A DNA stretch of 64,000 nucleotides from JBCDJI01 sp964351865 (GCA_964351865.1 CAYGPJ010000021.1:6103-70102); one strand, 5' to 3'; positions 33,420 to 43,203 are shown, counted from the first letter of the stretch. Program-made: numbers and translations. The notes: generated by a model not told the origin, from the letters alone.

Positions 33420-35057
33420 TTACCACCCGAATCCCGGGGACGCTCTTAGATCACTCCAATTGATTAGAAAATTACGCTCTCCCTGCTCTCCGTCGAACTG
33501 TAAATCAATAAAGCTTTGTGGCGGATAAAAGCTGAATCGGCAAGATCCTTGATAATAATCATAATCACGAAACGCGTTTAACGCGATGGTCGTCGCATCT
33601 TTTTTAAGCGTATACCAATCCTCCGGCAATTTTTTCAAGAGATCATCGACGGCGAACACGGTCAGTTTGCCTGGCTCATTCCAGTTAATTTCTCCCTTGG
33701 CAGAGACGATATTCTGCTCGCTGCCGCTCACTTCAATCGAACCGCTTACCGGACCATCAAATGCGATATACTCAGGAGCCAATTTTTCAGCGATAGCACT
33801 TACCTCGGTGTCGGTAACCGAGGCATCTGCCGCCCACTTCATTCCTTCGTTTACCATAATACTGAGATTTCCCTCGGTATAGCCGCCATAGCTTTCCCCG
33901 CCCAACTTGGCATAGATGCCCTCCTTATCGAAAGTGATCGAGACCCACGCCTTAGTCGCCGTCACCCCTTTCCATGAGATGGAATCCATAAAGACAGTAT
34001 TCACAATATTATCCACCGTTCCTTCCCCGGGCGGCAGACTAAAGGCCATTTCCCCATTCATATTACTGACCCGCACCCCGTATTCCGGATAGTTGAGGTT
34101 GGTTGGTGGTATCTTCAAATTCATCTTTAACGGGGCATTGGCAAAATCGGCTAACACCAAGCCGTTCTGCTCCATTTCATAAATAATCGGTAGCGTGAAG
34201 CCCGGATTTCCTAATGCAGTCACCCTTAATCTGCCTCCCTCCACGCTAAAAGTGCCTAATGACCACGGCATTTGCTCAACCGCCGCCGGCTTCTCCAGTT
34301 TATCCTGCTTTTGTATCTCATCCACCAACCAGAATAAATCCTCTCCTACATTAATGAGCGGGTTTTCAATCGTCAGACGATCTATCTGGCGCGATTGGAT
34401 GCCAGCCCAACTGAATACCAAGGTGATTTTTTCGAATGATAGCACTTCCGCCATCGCATCATAGGGAGAATAAATCACCAGATCATGAATCTCCACTTTC
34501 TGCAACTCAGATGCCGCCGGATCACTGGTTTCGCCTCCCAGATGCAGATTTTCAAAGTAAAGCGGAGTCACTTCGCCTAACCTGACTGGTATCGGTGGAA
34601 TCCCGGCTCCCAGATCATCCAGCACCAACACCGCCTGGCCCAAAATAAGTTTATCTAAAATAAAGGGCCGAATATTAACCTCTTTTTTGACAGCAGCTTC
34701 CGTGTCCTTTTTCTGCAATTTTTGTAATTCACTAGATCGTAATTCCAGCCCATGCACCCGCAACATCGAAATTCGACTCTGCGTGAGATTTTTCCACCCC
34801 CAACCCAATTCAATAAAATCAATATGCCCCAAGGCTCCCAGATCAACATCTCTGAGCTCCAAGCTACCTCCCACATCTATGGAGGCTTCGCCGATCTGCA
34901 TATCCACCCCAGCTGCGGATGCGGCACGTTCGAGCAAGGCTTTGGCATGCTCATCGCGATCCTGATACAAGACAAACACCAGCACCGCTATCAGCACACT
35001 CAGAGCCAACAGGCTGGCGGCAATCCGTACGGAACGTTTTCTGAAGAACTGAGCCAT
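33420..35057 (-). CDS. YdbH-like AsmA-family intermembrane protein
   Basis: The 545-residue protein has a basic N-terminus and one inner-membrane segment (ASLLALSVLIAVLVFVLYQ), then a long periplasmic beta-rich region with AsmA-like strand repeats (ASIDVGGSLELRDVDLG, IDRLTIENPLINVG, LRVTALGNPGFTLPI, ITFDKEGIYAKLGGESYGG). The C-terminal part resembles the YdbH bridge region. E. coli YdbH is about 880 residues, so this is shorter. YdbH-type proteins are thought to carry phospholipids between membranes. The downstream YnbE-YdbL-like gene supports this. ATG at 35057 follows the photolyase stop by 6 bases. Confidence 0.7.
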   Translation of the reverse strand: MAQFFRKRSVRIAASLLALSVLIAVLVFVLYQDRDEHAKALLERAASAAGVDMQIGEASIDVGGSLELRDVDLGALGHIDFIELGWGWKNLTQSRISMLRVHGLELRSSELQKLQKKDTEAAVKKEVNIRPFILDKLILGQAVLVLDDLGAGIPPIPVRLGEVTPLYFENLHLGGETSDPAASELQKVEIHDLVIYSPYDAMAEVLSFEKITLVFSWAGIQSRQIDRLTIENPLINVGEDLFWLVDEIQKQDKLEKPAAVEQMPWSLGTFSVEGGRLRVTALGNPGFTLPIIYEMEQNGLVLADFANAPLKMNLKIPPTNLNYPEYGVRVSNMNGEMAFSLPPGEGTVDNIVNTVFMDSISWKGVTATKAWVSITFDKEGIYAKLGGESYGGYTEGNLSIMVNEGMKWAADASVTDTEVSAIAEKLAPEYIAFDGPVSGSIEVSGSEQNIVSAKGEINWNEPGKLTVFAVDDLLKKLPEDWYTLKKDATTIALNAFRDYDYYQGSCRFSFYPPQSFIDLQFDGEQGERNFLINWSDLRASPGFGW

Positions 35058-35063
35058 CAAAGG

Positions 35064-36401
35064 CTAGCTTTTCAGCTTTTTGTAAAGAGCCAAGGCTTTT
35101 TGACGTTGTTCGCTGTGATCCACAATAGGTTGATAAGTTTCAGGATCCGTCTCTCCCACCCATTTTTCGATAAACTTACCCTCCGGGTCGAACTTTTTCG
35201 CCTGACTGTAGGGATTGAAGATCCGGAAATACGGTTGAGCATCGGTGCCGGTTCCTGCCGCCCATTGCCAACCCCCATTATTCGCCGCCAGATCTCCATC
35301 TAATAACTGCTCCATGAAATACTTCTCACCCCAGCGCCAGTCGATCAGCAGATCTTTAGTCAAAAAACTGGCTACGATCATGCGTAGTCGGTTATGCATC
35401 CAGCCCGTTTCGTTTAACTGTCGCATCGCCGCATCTACAATCGGAAATCCCGTTCTACCTTCGCACCACGCCTTGAATTTCTCCGGATCGTTTTCCCACT
35501 CGAGCGCATCATACTCGGTGCGGAAGCATCCATTTTCCACATGCGGAAAATGATAGAGTATATGTTTGTAGAAATCTCGCCAGATCAGCTCAGAAATAAA
35601 TATCTCTGCCCCGCGTGAAGCCACGCCTCCTTTAGCATATTCCTTGGCTGCGGCGGCATGCACGCTGCGCGGACCAATGGCACCGAACCGTAGATCTGCT
35701 GAGAGCCGTGAGGTCTGGTCGAGATCAGGAAAATCTCTGACTTTGTCATAGGATCCGATAGATTGATTGATGAACTCATCCAGCCGTTTACGAGCAGCCT
35801 TTTCACCGGCTTCGGGCAGACTGATTTGCACTCTATGGCCGATCGCGTCCGCTGCGGGGATCGGATCTGACTTCATTTTCCAGGTCTTTTTGAGTGTTTT
35901 CGGTCGTGGCCGCGGCTTATCATGATATGCTTCTTTCCACTTACGGGAAAAAGGGGTGTAAACCACATAAGGCGTTCCATCATCCTTGAGAATATTACCG
36001 GGAGGGCACAGGCACTGATCTTCATGCACCCTCACCTGAAAGCCCGCAGACTCACAGGACTCACGCACCGCAGCATCGCGTTGCTTTGCATATGACTCAT
36101 AATCATCATTCCAGCAAACCATCTCGGCACCGGTTTCTTGCAGCACTTCCACCAGAATTTTCGCGGGATCACCATAGCGCAGCAACAACTGGGAACCCAG
36201 GTGCTGAAGATTTTGATCCAGCGATCTCAAACACCCTAGCAGATAGGCCACGCGTCGGGATCCGGTCCCTTGATGTTTAAGTATCCCGGGGTCCAGTACA
36301 AATACGGGAACCACTTCATCAACATCACTCAGTGCCGCTGCCAGTGCGGTGTTGTCGCTGAGCCGTAAATCACGTCGAAACCAAACGACTGCTCGTTTCA
36401 T
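35064..36401 (-). CDS. phrB: Deoxyribodipyrimidine photolyase
   Basis: The enzyme repairs UV-induced pyrimidine dimers with light. The 445-residue product has the N-terminal antenna domain starting RAVVWFRRDLRLSDNTAL, and the FAD-binding domain with GRTGFPIVDAAMRQLNETGWMHNRLRM, WRWGEKYFMEQLLDGDLAANNGGWQWAAGTGTDAQPYFRIFNP. The start is ATG 36401, sharing ATGA with the SRPBCC stop. It is third in a five-gene minus-strand operon-like run. Confidence 0.95.
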   Translation of the reverse strand: MKRAVVWFRRDLRLSDNTALAAALSDVDEVVPVFVLDPGILKHQGTGSRRVAYLLGCLRSLDQNLQHLGSQLLLRYGDPAKILVEVLQETGAEMVCWNDDYESYAKQRDAAVRESCESAGFQVRVHEDQCLCPPGNILKDDGTPYVVYTPFSRKWKEAYHDKPRPRPKTLKKTWKMKSDPIPAADAIGHRVQISLPEAGEKAARKRLDEFINQSIGSYDKVRDFPDLDQTSRLSADLRFGAIGPRSVHAAAAKEYAKGGVASRGAEIFISELIWRDFYKHILYHFPHVENGCFRTEYDALEWENDPEKFKAWCEGRTGFPIVDAAMRQLNETGWMHNRLRMIVASFLTKDLLIDWRWGEKYFMEQLLDGDLAANNGGWQWAAGTGTDAQPYFRIFNPYSQAKKFDPEGKFIEKWVGETDPETYQPIVDHSEQRQKALALYKKLKS

Positions 36402-36874
36402 GAATACCCCTTCTTCATGGTAGAAAAATACCGGACGGTTTGGTAGTGTCGAAACTGAAACAACCCCCACAGAAACCATTTTGCGGGCCATCCCAGCCAC
36501 CTGGCTAAAATCCCGCCGGGCGCTTCAAAGTGCACGGTGTCGGTCATGATGGTGCCCTCAAGATGCTGGTTAAATTCATGCCGGTGAACCCAGGACGGGA
36601 AAGGGGACTCCAGAGCACGGTCCACCATCACCGCCCACGCTCCATTTTCACTTAAAGATAACTCATTCACCTCTATCACCCAGTGCTGAATGCCGAAAGG
36701 AGTCTTCACCGTCAACGAGCACTGTGAGCCCTTTTCCAGCAAAGCGGGGAAATCCGATTCTATAACCCGAGCTCCGGGCGGTTGCACCTGCTTTAAATTT
36801 GCAGGATTGCGATGAAACGCCAAAACCTCATCCACAGGTGCCGGCACCAGCACTGATTTATGAAACACAGGCAT
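36398..36874 (-). CDS. SRPBCC-family (START-like) protein
   Basis: The 158-residue product has the SRPBCC fold pattern: FHKSVLVPAPVDEVLAFHRNPANL at the start, a beta strand core with SQCSLTVKTPFGIQHWVIEV, and C-terminal long helix region GGILARWLGWPAKWFLWGLFQFRHYQTVRYF. This family binds hydrophobic ligands. Pairing with a photolyase is common in bacteria and may reflect chromophore or membrane-light response, but the ligand is unknown. It overlaps phrB by 4 bases. Confidence 0.75.
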   Translation of the reverse strand: MPVFHKSVLVPAPVDEVLAFHRNPANLKQVQPPGARVIESDFPALLEKGSQCSLTVKTPFGIQHWVIEVNELSLSENGAWAVMVDRALESPFPSWVHRHEFNQHLEGTIMTDTVHFEAPGGILARWLGWPAKWFLWGLFQFRHYQTVRYFSTMKKGYS

Positions 36875-36895
36875 TACTGGTATTGGAATATTTCA

Positions 36896-37516
36896 TTATG
36901 ATTCATGGGTCTCGGCCGAAAAAAGGTCACGCTTTAACAAGTTATCCATCGCGATCAGATCTTTGCGTTGAATAAAATACCACCCTAGATAGCCGGCATT
37001 GATTCCCGCCCAGAGCAACCAACCCAGCACATAAACCATCTGGCCCCACCCCTCCGGCAACAATGGCCAACCGTAGCACAATGCGGCAACGGTTCCCGCC
37101 AGCCACAAGACACACCAGTGAAGTGTGAAAAACGAGAAGAAATGAAAGGAGTCCCCTGGTAGTAATCCACTGAATTTTGGCGCATCAATCGGGTAAAAAT
37201 AAGTATCTTCCAGCGCTCCTGCCAGCATGATTTTAGATCCAGCTTTCTCGTTGATGATTCGTTCTAAGTGTCGCGCATGCATACGCGCAAAATCACAGAA
37301 ATGAAGATAGAACGAGGCCTGAACTCCGGCCGTCACAACCAGGAATGGAATCCACAGCGCCCCGGCTCGTCCACCCACCAGCCACAGCAGAAAAAAGCCC
37401 ACCAGCGACCCGATCAGCCACTGGAAAAATTTGCGATGATAGTGATACTGCATACCCCGCATCCGCTCGAGTTGAGCATGAGCCGTTTTCAAGGCCATCT
37501 CTGATTGATTATTCAT
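36896..37516 (-). CDS. Four-TM membrane protein of unknown function
   Basis: The 206-residue product has an N-terminal amphipathic helix, two membrane segments (FQWLIGSLVGFFLLWLVGG and LWIPFLVVTAGVQASFYLHF), a soluble loop and two more (FFTLHWCVLWLAGTVAALC and MVYVLGWLLWAGINAGYLGW). His-rich parts (HYHRKFFQ, FYLHFCDFARMHARHLER) could bind metal or cofactor, which is an inference. No family is recognised. It is the first gene of the phrB-ydbH run. Confidence 0.75.
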   Translation of the reverse strand: MNNQSEMALKTAHAQLERMRGMQYHYHRKFFQWLIGSLVGFFLLWLVGGRAGALWIPFLVVTAGVQASFYLHFCDFARMHARHLERIINEKAGSKIMLAGALEDTYFYPIDAPKFSGLLPGDSFHFFSFFTLHWCVLWLAGTVAALCYGWPLLPEGWGQMVYVLGWLLWAGINAGYLGWYFIQRKDLIAMDNLLKRDLFSAETHES

Positions 37517-37600
37517 TGTGGCCTAATCTACGCCAGCTTCAGCGAGTCGCAAGAACTGGAGCTTGCCCAACCTGAAAATCTCTCCCATAACTATGCACAG

Positions 37601-38725
37601 ATGTTATTCCAATCCCGAATACAGCTTGTCACCCTGCTGATTTGCTCTGCAGCACTCTTTTCCTGCTCACCAAAAACTGATGAGCCGGAACAAAAATCAT
37701 CCATTCCACCTAAAGTCAGCAACTTACAACCACGCCCTCCGGAAGCCCAACCTGAACCCATTCCTCAATTAGTGGTGCTTTTTGAATTTGAAGGCATTCC
37801 CCAATCCACCCTTAATGCGTGGGTCGGTACACGCCGACTAAAAATTATTCAGCAACAGCTTGAACTCGACGAAAGAGGCAATCCAATTACTGAAGCTGAT
37901 ATTTACATCCTCAGCCCCCGCTTGATTACCCATTTTATCGAGAAAAATCACGTAGCTCCTTGGAGCCCGGAACCAGATTTAAGTAAAATCAATCCCATCT
38001 TCACCTCCCACCCCTTTGATTTTAGTAATGTGTTTGCCATCCCGTGGCGCTGGACTCCGATGGTATTATTGAAGCATAAGCCTGATCCCGATGCTCCCGC
38101 CCCCGCTCCCACTGAAGAGACTCCAGCTTTTCCGGAAGATCCCATCATGAAAGCCTCACTTCAGACCCAACCGAGAAATCACTCGGTCGCAATCCCCACC
38201 GTGCCGGATCCCGATGCCTACCGTGCGGCGTGGGAATATTTTAAAGCCACTCCGCATGCATCGATCTGGATACCAGCCGCCTGCCCGCTACGTAATACCA
38301 TAAACTACGCTAAGCCGGAATGGACATGGAGCCTGCCTCAGTCACAAACCACCATTATTTTTGATCACCTGCTGATAGGAGCCAGATCTGAATTGAAAGC
38401 AGAAGCCTCGGAGTTGCTGAGTTACCTACTGGCATCAGACCAACAGGATCAGCTGATCACCACCACCGGCTACTTTCCGGTCATTTGCCCGCTGGGCAAA
38501 GAAACCTCGGTCAGCCCGGTACCGCTCCCGAACGGCGACTGGCTGAATAAAAGTGGTTTCATTTCGCTGCCCGCTTACACGCCTCCAGCCGCACCCAGCC
38601 TCCCTGCGGCGAAGGCCACCACTGATCCGAGCGTTGTAGAACCAGCTCCAGAGGCTAACGTCTCTCCAGCACCAACGACTTCGCCAACACCTGAAACAGT
38701 TCCTCCGGCCCAAACGGTTTATTAA
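37601..38725 (+). CDS. PotD-like periplasmic-binding lipoprotein, divergent
   Basis: The 374-residue lipoprotein has its lipobox at LFSC. The layout resembles type 2 solute-binding proteins of the PotD group: QLVVLFEFEGIP, ADIYILSPRLITHFIEKNHVAPW, SNVFAIPWRWTPMVLL, and TWSLPQSQTTIIFDHLLIGARS plus LLSYLLASDQQDQLITTTGYFPV at the end of the domain. A Pro/Ala-rich tail of about 45 residues follows. The ligand is unknown, and there are no ABC transporter genes beside it. The start is ATG 37601. The last 71 bases overlap the 3' end of the hybrid kinase gene on the opposite strand. Confidence 0.65.
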   Translation: MLFQSRIQLVTLLICSAALFSCSPKTDEPEQKSSIPPKVSNLQPRPPEAQPEPIPQLVVLFEFEGIPQSTLNAWVGTRRLKIIQQQLELDERGNPITEADIYILSPRLITHFIEKNHVAPWSPEPDLSKINPIFTSHPFDFSNVFAIPWRWTPMVLLKHKPDPDAPAPAPTEETPAFPEDPIMKASLQTQPRNHSVAIPTVPDPDAYRAAWEYFKATPHASIWIPAACPLRNTINYAKPEWTWSLPQSQTTIIFDHLLIGARSELKAEASELLSYLLASDQQDQLITTTGYFPVICPLGKETSVSPVPLPNGDWLNKSGFISLPAYTPPAAPSLPAAKATTDPSVVEPAPEANVSPAPTTSPTPETVPPAQTVY

Positions 38726-41009
38726 TCAACCCATCGACTCGCGGGATCTTATCTGTCTCCAGCACAAAACCACTGGTCACAAATATCTTCATGTCGTCAC
38801 GGCTCTCTCGCAAGCTACGGATGAGGGCCTCTCCATGCAAACCCGGCATCGTCCAGTCGGTAATCACCCAGGAAATTTCATCTTGAGTCTGATGAATATA
38901 ATCCAGTAATTGCTGCCCATCGTTAAAAGACTTGGTCGAAATGCCTTTTTCCTCCAGACAAGCTATCAGCACCTCCCGGCACATTTGCTCGTCATCCGCG
39001 ATCAACACCTGACCAGACGGCTTCAGTGCCAGCTCATGCGTCACCAAGGCGTCGACCACCGGAGTCTCAGCAGCCTCGGTCACAGGTAGATAGAAGCGGA
39101 AAATCCCTCCCCCGGCAGGGGCATTATCCGCTTCGATCGTTCCGGCATGTTGTTCCAGAATTCCCCTTGAGGTCGACAAACCTAACCCTGTACCCTTGCC
39201 CGGTTCTTTGGTGGTAAAAAACGGTTCGAAGAGTCGGTCAAGCAATTCCTCCGGAATGCCTTGGCCATCATCCATCACTTCACACACCACGAAAGCATCC
39301 CGCCGTGCCGTTTGAATGCATATGGTACCATTCTCTTTAATTGCATCCCGGGCGTTTAAGATCAGGTTGAGGATAACCTGTTGGATTTGCCCCTCATCCA
39401 TCAGCACCGCCGGAAGGTCATCCGTATACTTGGTCTCGATGGTAATGCCGGCACCGACTGCCAACCGTGCCAACGAAACCGTCTTCTCGATCAGCGCATT
39501 TAAATTTCCAGCAGCTAAGTTCGGAACATTCAGACGGGTCGCCCGCAATAATTGCTCAACAATACGCGAACCACGGCCCGCCGCTTCCAAAATTTTCTCC
39601 CGCTGCACGACATCCAGTTCTCTCTTATCAGTGGCCACCGAAGAAGTGCGCAGATTACCAGTAATGATGTGGAGTAAATTATTAAATTCATGAGCAACCC
39701 CTCCGGCGACTCGCCCCAAAGCTTCCATCTTACTGGATTCCAGCATCCGCCCTTCCTGCCGGCGCTGCTGATAGGCCGCACTGAAAATATCTGCCGACAA
39801 TTTTAGGGTTCCTACTAATCCGGGATCGAGAATATTTTTTTCTGTCTTCTCCAAGGCTACGACCAGACCACTGACATATCCTTCACGATGGAGTGCCACT
39901 AATGCCATCAGATGAATGTGATGTGAAGCCATCCATGAGCGGAATAGCGCAGGTGCTTCCCGTCTGCGGATGACGACAGAATCTCCTCGTTTCAGCGCAT
40001 CTTGCCATTCAGGCAACAGTTCTCCTTCTCCCCCAAAACCGATCGGTATCGAATCAATGCCCTGAGGATTGATCCATGTGTATTTTTTTTCGTTACGATG
40101 AATCTCGTGCTGCGCGGTCTCTATCACCGCCATCAGTCCATATAAATTGAGCTCAGATTTCAACTTCACCAGCAATTCTCGAAAAGCTTGATCGACATCC
40201 TGCTGTCCCAATAATTCATCGGCAGCCCCCACCACCAAACTCAATAGTTTATCTCGCTTTCTCAATGATTCCATTGCGGTCAGCTTTCCTTCTGTGGCCT
40301 CCAAACGTTGCGCACTTCGGTAGCGAATCAGAATTGCAATCAGGGTTGCCAATAAAATAGAAAGGCAGATCGCTGTGATCCCTAATTCCTCGACTTTGTA
40401 AAAGCTGTATTGGACCTTCATAGCATCGATCGCAACAATGAGAAACTGTTGATCCCTATCACCCTCAGCTTGTGGGATTACTGCATATAAATATTCAATG
40501 GGGGCCGATGCGGGCGTTAACAGCGTCGCCGAGCCTGAGGTAAACAACTCCCAATCACTGATCGTCATACGGTTTTCTGTCAGCGCGCTGCCAACATAAA
40601 CCACGTGCTCATTAGAAGTGAAATCAATGGCTAACGTCTTGGTTTTAGAATACTCGCCCACGACATTCAGTGAGCCATCGGCGTCTTGACGCACGACCCC
40701 CATGGCTAAGACATTCGTATTGCCTTTAGCGATCGTGTTCAAAGCATCGGCCATTTGATCGCTTGAGAGAACGGCACCATGCAATTGCTGATAATGTTGA
40801 ACGATTTCAATCGTTTGAGATTTAATAGCCACCAATTCATCGATTTTGATTTCGCGGATCTGATTTTTAGCTGTCGATGCCAAGAGCCAGAGGATGACCA
40901 TGGTCGAAGAAACATAAATCGACCAGAACAGCAGTGAATCCAGATATAGTGCCGGACTCAATAAACGAAACCGATAGGGCTCATTCCGATCAGGTTTGGA
41001 GTCACTCAC
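38655..41009 (-). CDS. Hybrid sensor histidine kinase with C-terminal receiver
   Basis: The 784-residue inner-membrane protein has two membrane segments (about 29-45 and 210-230) enclosing a periplasmic sensor of about 165 residues. A GAF-like region (about 260-420) is followed by the HisKA box GRVAGGVAHEFNNLLH (His440), HATPase motifs (NLILNARDA, DDGQGIPEE, GKGTGLGLST) and a receiver with phosphoacceptor Asp718 in VITDWTMPG. It likely autophosphorylates and relays to its own receiver; the output partner is unknown. It overlaps rarA by 4 bases and the PotD-like gene by 71 bases tail-to-tail. Confidence 0.88.
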   Translation of the reverse strand: MSDSKPDRNEPYRFRLLSPALYLDSLLFWSIYVSSTMVILWLLASTAKNQIREIKIDELVAIKSQTIEIVQHYQQLHGAVLSSDQMADALNTIAKGNTNVLAMGVVRQDADGSLNVVGEYSKTKTLAIDFTSNEHVVYVGSALTENRMTISDWELFTSGSATLLTPASAPIEYLYAVIPQAEGDRDQQFLIVAIDAMKVQYSFYKVEELGITAICLSILLATLIAILIRYRSAQRLEATEGKLTAMESLRKRDKLLSLVVGAADELLGQQDVDQAFRELLVKLKSELNLYGLMAVIETAQHEIHRNEKKYTWINPQGIDSIPIGFGGEGELLPEWQDALKRGDSVVIRRREAPALFRSWMASHHIHLMALVALHREGYVSGLVVALEKTEKNILDPGLVGTLKLSADIFSAAYQQRRQEGRMLESSKMEALGRVAGGVAHEFNNLLHIITGNLRTSSVATDKRELDVVQREKILEAAGRGSRIVEQLLRATRLNVPNLAAGNLNALIEKTVSLARLAVGAGITIETKYTDDLPAVLMDEGQIQQVILNLILNARDAIKENGTICIQTARRDAFVVCEVMDDGQGIPEELLDRLFEPFFTTKEPGKGTGLGLSTSRGILEQHAGTIEADNAPAGGGIFRFYLPVTEAAETPVVDALVTHELALKPSGQVLIADDEQMCREVLIACLEEKGISTKSFNDGQQLLDYIHQTQDEISWVITDWTMPGLHGEALIRSLRESRDDMKIFVTSGFVLETDKIPRVDGLINKPFGPEELFQVLAKSLVLERR

Positions 41010-42346
41010 GACTTTCCTCCCCGCTCACGTCTCATTTCTTCGATCGCGCGCAACCTGTCCCTGATCTTACTCTCAAAGCCTATCCCTGATGGTTGATAGT
41101 ATTCCGGACAATCAAACATTCTATCCGCCACGCCACTGTCATAATCGTGAGCATACTGATAACCACTACCATGCCCCATTTTTTTAGCCCCGGAATAGCT
41201 GGTATCTTTCAAGGCATCCGGCACCGGAATGTGCTTGCCGTTTCTTATATCGGCGATCGCGGCATCCAACGCCTGGTAGGCGCGATTACTCTTCGGCGCA
41301 GAAGCCAAATACACCGTAGTTTCCGCCAGGGGGATTCGCCCCTCCGGCATACCGATAAATTCAACCGCCTGCTGACACGCAACGGCCAACTGTAATGCCC
41401 GCGGATCGGCCAATCCAACATCTTCCGCCGCGCTGATCACTAGCCGCCGCGCAATATAACGTGGCTCTTCGCCCGCTTCCAGCATACGCGCAAGCAGGTA
41501 AAGTGCCGCATCTGGCTCACTGCCACGGATCGTTTTTATAAATGCTGAAATCGCATTAAAATGTTCATCCCCATCGCGGTCGTAGCGGGCCGATTTACGC
41601 TGAAGCGATTCCTGAACTGCCTTCGAAGTCAGCCGACGCGTTCCGTCAGTCGGCTCCGTGGAAAGCACGGCCACCTCCAGCGTATTCAAAGCCCGCCGAC
41701 TATCCCCCCCGCAGCCTTCTGCGATCATGTCTAAAGCGGCATCATCCACATCGATTTTCAGTTCACCCAATCCTCTTTCCTCATCCGCTACCGCCCGTTG
41801 TAGGATCTTCTTGATCGCCTCCGGAGTTTGTTCGCGCAGCTCGAATAACTGCATCCGCGAGAGTAAGGCCGCATTGACCGAGAAGTATGGATTTTGGGTG
41901 GTTGCCCCCACCAGTTTAATTTTCCCCGACTCCACATGGGGCAAAATGGCATCCTGCTGTGATTTATTAAAACGATGAATCTCGTCCACTAATAACAAGG
42001 TCGTTTCACCGGATCGCTTCCAATGGGTATCCGCGGCTTCAATGGCTTGGCGTAAATGCGCCACCGAGGCCTCGACGGCGTTAAGTCCAACGAATCGACT
42101 CTGCGTCATGTTAGCGATACAATGCGCCAGTGAAGTCTTACCCGTGCCTGGGGGGCCATGAAACAGGACAGCTGAAATCCGGTCTGAGGTAATCAGCCGG
42201 TGAAGAAGCTTGCCCGCTTCGAGGAGGTGTTCCTGTCCGACAAATTCATCCAGATGACGTGGACGCATGCGATAAGCCAGATTCTGTCGTGAATCGCTTC
42301 CCGTTGGTTCGTCGGACTCGGGCGTCTGGCCGAAGAGGTCATCCAT
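41006..42346 (-). CDS. rarA: Replication-associated recombination protein A (RarA/MgsA)
   Basis: The AAA+ clamp-loader-like ATPase acts at stalled forks. The 446-residue product has an N-terminal YRMRPRHLDEFVGQEHLL, Walker A FHGPPGTGKTSLAH, DEIHRFNKSQQDA with Walker B, the sensor ATTQNPYFSVNAALLSR and a C-terminal tetramerisation domain with DTSYSGAKKMGHG and YQYAHDY. It shares ATGA with the hybrid kinase gene and is probably cotranscribed. Confidence 0.94.
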   Translation of the reverse strand: MDDLFGQTPESDEPTGSDSRQNLAYRMRPRHLDEFVGQEHLLEAGKLLHRLITSDRISAVLFHGPPGTGKTSLAHCIANMTQSRFVGLNAVEASVAHLRQAIEAADTHWKRSGETTLLLVDEIHRFNKSQQDAILPHVESGKIKLVGATTQNPYFSVNAALLSRMQLFELREQTPEAIKKILQRAVADEERGLGELKIDVDDAALDMIAEGCGGDSRRALNTLEVAVLSTEPTDGTRRLTSKAVQESLQRKSARYDRDGDEHFNAISAFIKTIRGSEPDAALYLLARMLEAGEEPRYIARRLVISAAEDVGLADPRALQLAVACQQAVEFIGMPEGRIPLAETTVYLASAPKSNRAYQALDAAIADIRNGKHIPVPDALKDTSYSGAKKMGHGSGYQYAHDYDSGVADRMFDCPEYYQPSGIGFESKIRDRLRAIEEMRRERGGKS

Positions 42347-42433
42347 GTCAGTAGTTTATCTTGCATCATCGTTGTGCCTATCCCAAAAGTGAGGTTACAG
42401 GTAGTTTGTTTTTTATCCGTTAAACGTTATTAC

Positions 42434-43102
42434 TTACTTCAAATTAACAATTCTCCCGCGCGTCGCGCCGTCCTCAGGATCAAAAAACTTCAGTAATTCC
42501 GCCACCACCGTTTCCGGTTCCTTGCCTCCGGTGTGCATTTCTGTATCCATAAAGGGAGGCTCCACCGCGTTGATCAGGATGTTACGGGATTTGTTTTCGT
42601 AGGCGGCCGCCTTGGTCAAAGAGTCCAGCGCACTCTTTGACGCACAATAACCAGCAGCTCCCGGATAGTGCTTGAGTGGGGCACTAATATTGAGTATGCG
42701 GCCGTAGTTTTCTTTAATCATCGATGGCAGAAATGCCCGCATCAGAAGATATGGGCCTCGTAAATTCGTCGCCATCGTCGTATCCCAATCCAAAATATCC
42801 GTATCCTGTATCGGCGCATTTTCAGGAAATACCGCTGCATTGTTCACCAAAATATGCAGCTGGCCACACTCGCGCAGCACTTCCAGAACCAAGTCATCCA
42901 CCTCCATGGATGATGAGACATCCATCGCAAAGGTGAGAGGTTGAATGTCTCCTGCCAACTGGGCTGCCGTTTCCTGCAGCTTAGCTTCACGGCGTCCCAC
43001 TAATACTAAGCGACACCCCTGCTCCGCCAGCAGACAAGCTATTGCCCGGCCAAATCCCGAGCCGGCACCCGTGACCAGCGCCACCTGATTTTTTAAGTCC
43101 AT
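42434..43102 (-). CDS. Short-chain dehydrogenase/reductase
   Basis: The 222-residue classical SDR has the NAD(P) motif LVTGAGSGFGRAIA, VNNAAVF, LNISAPLKHYPGAAGYCASKSALDSL with the catalytic Ser, Tyr and Lys (YCASK), and IRILINAVEPP-like NILINAVEPPFMDTEMHTGG. The Ser lies in NISAP, as in the FabG type. Substrate is not determinable. The ATG at 43102 is used instead of the longer frame at 43144. It is a single gene between rarA and the glycan cluster. Confidence 0.85.
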   Translation of the reverse strand: MDLKNQVALVTGAGSGFGRAIACLLAEQGCRLVLVGRREAKLQETAAQLAGDIQPLTFAMDVSSSMEVDDLVLEVLRECGQLHILVNNAAVFPENAPIQDTDILDWDTTMATNLRGPYLLMRAFLPSMIKENYGRILNISAPLKHYPGAAGYCASKSALDSLTKAAAYENKSRNILINAVEPPFMDTEMHTGGKEPETVVAELLKFFDPEDGATRGRIVNLK

Positions 43103-43203
43103 AGCGCAACGTAACACGCATTTTAATCTTCGCAGAAATTTCAAACAGAATTTAGTGATTTAAAATTGGGCAACTTCAAAGAAATCAGTAAGAATAATGC
43201 CAG

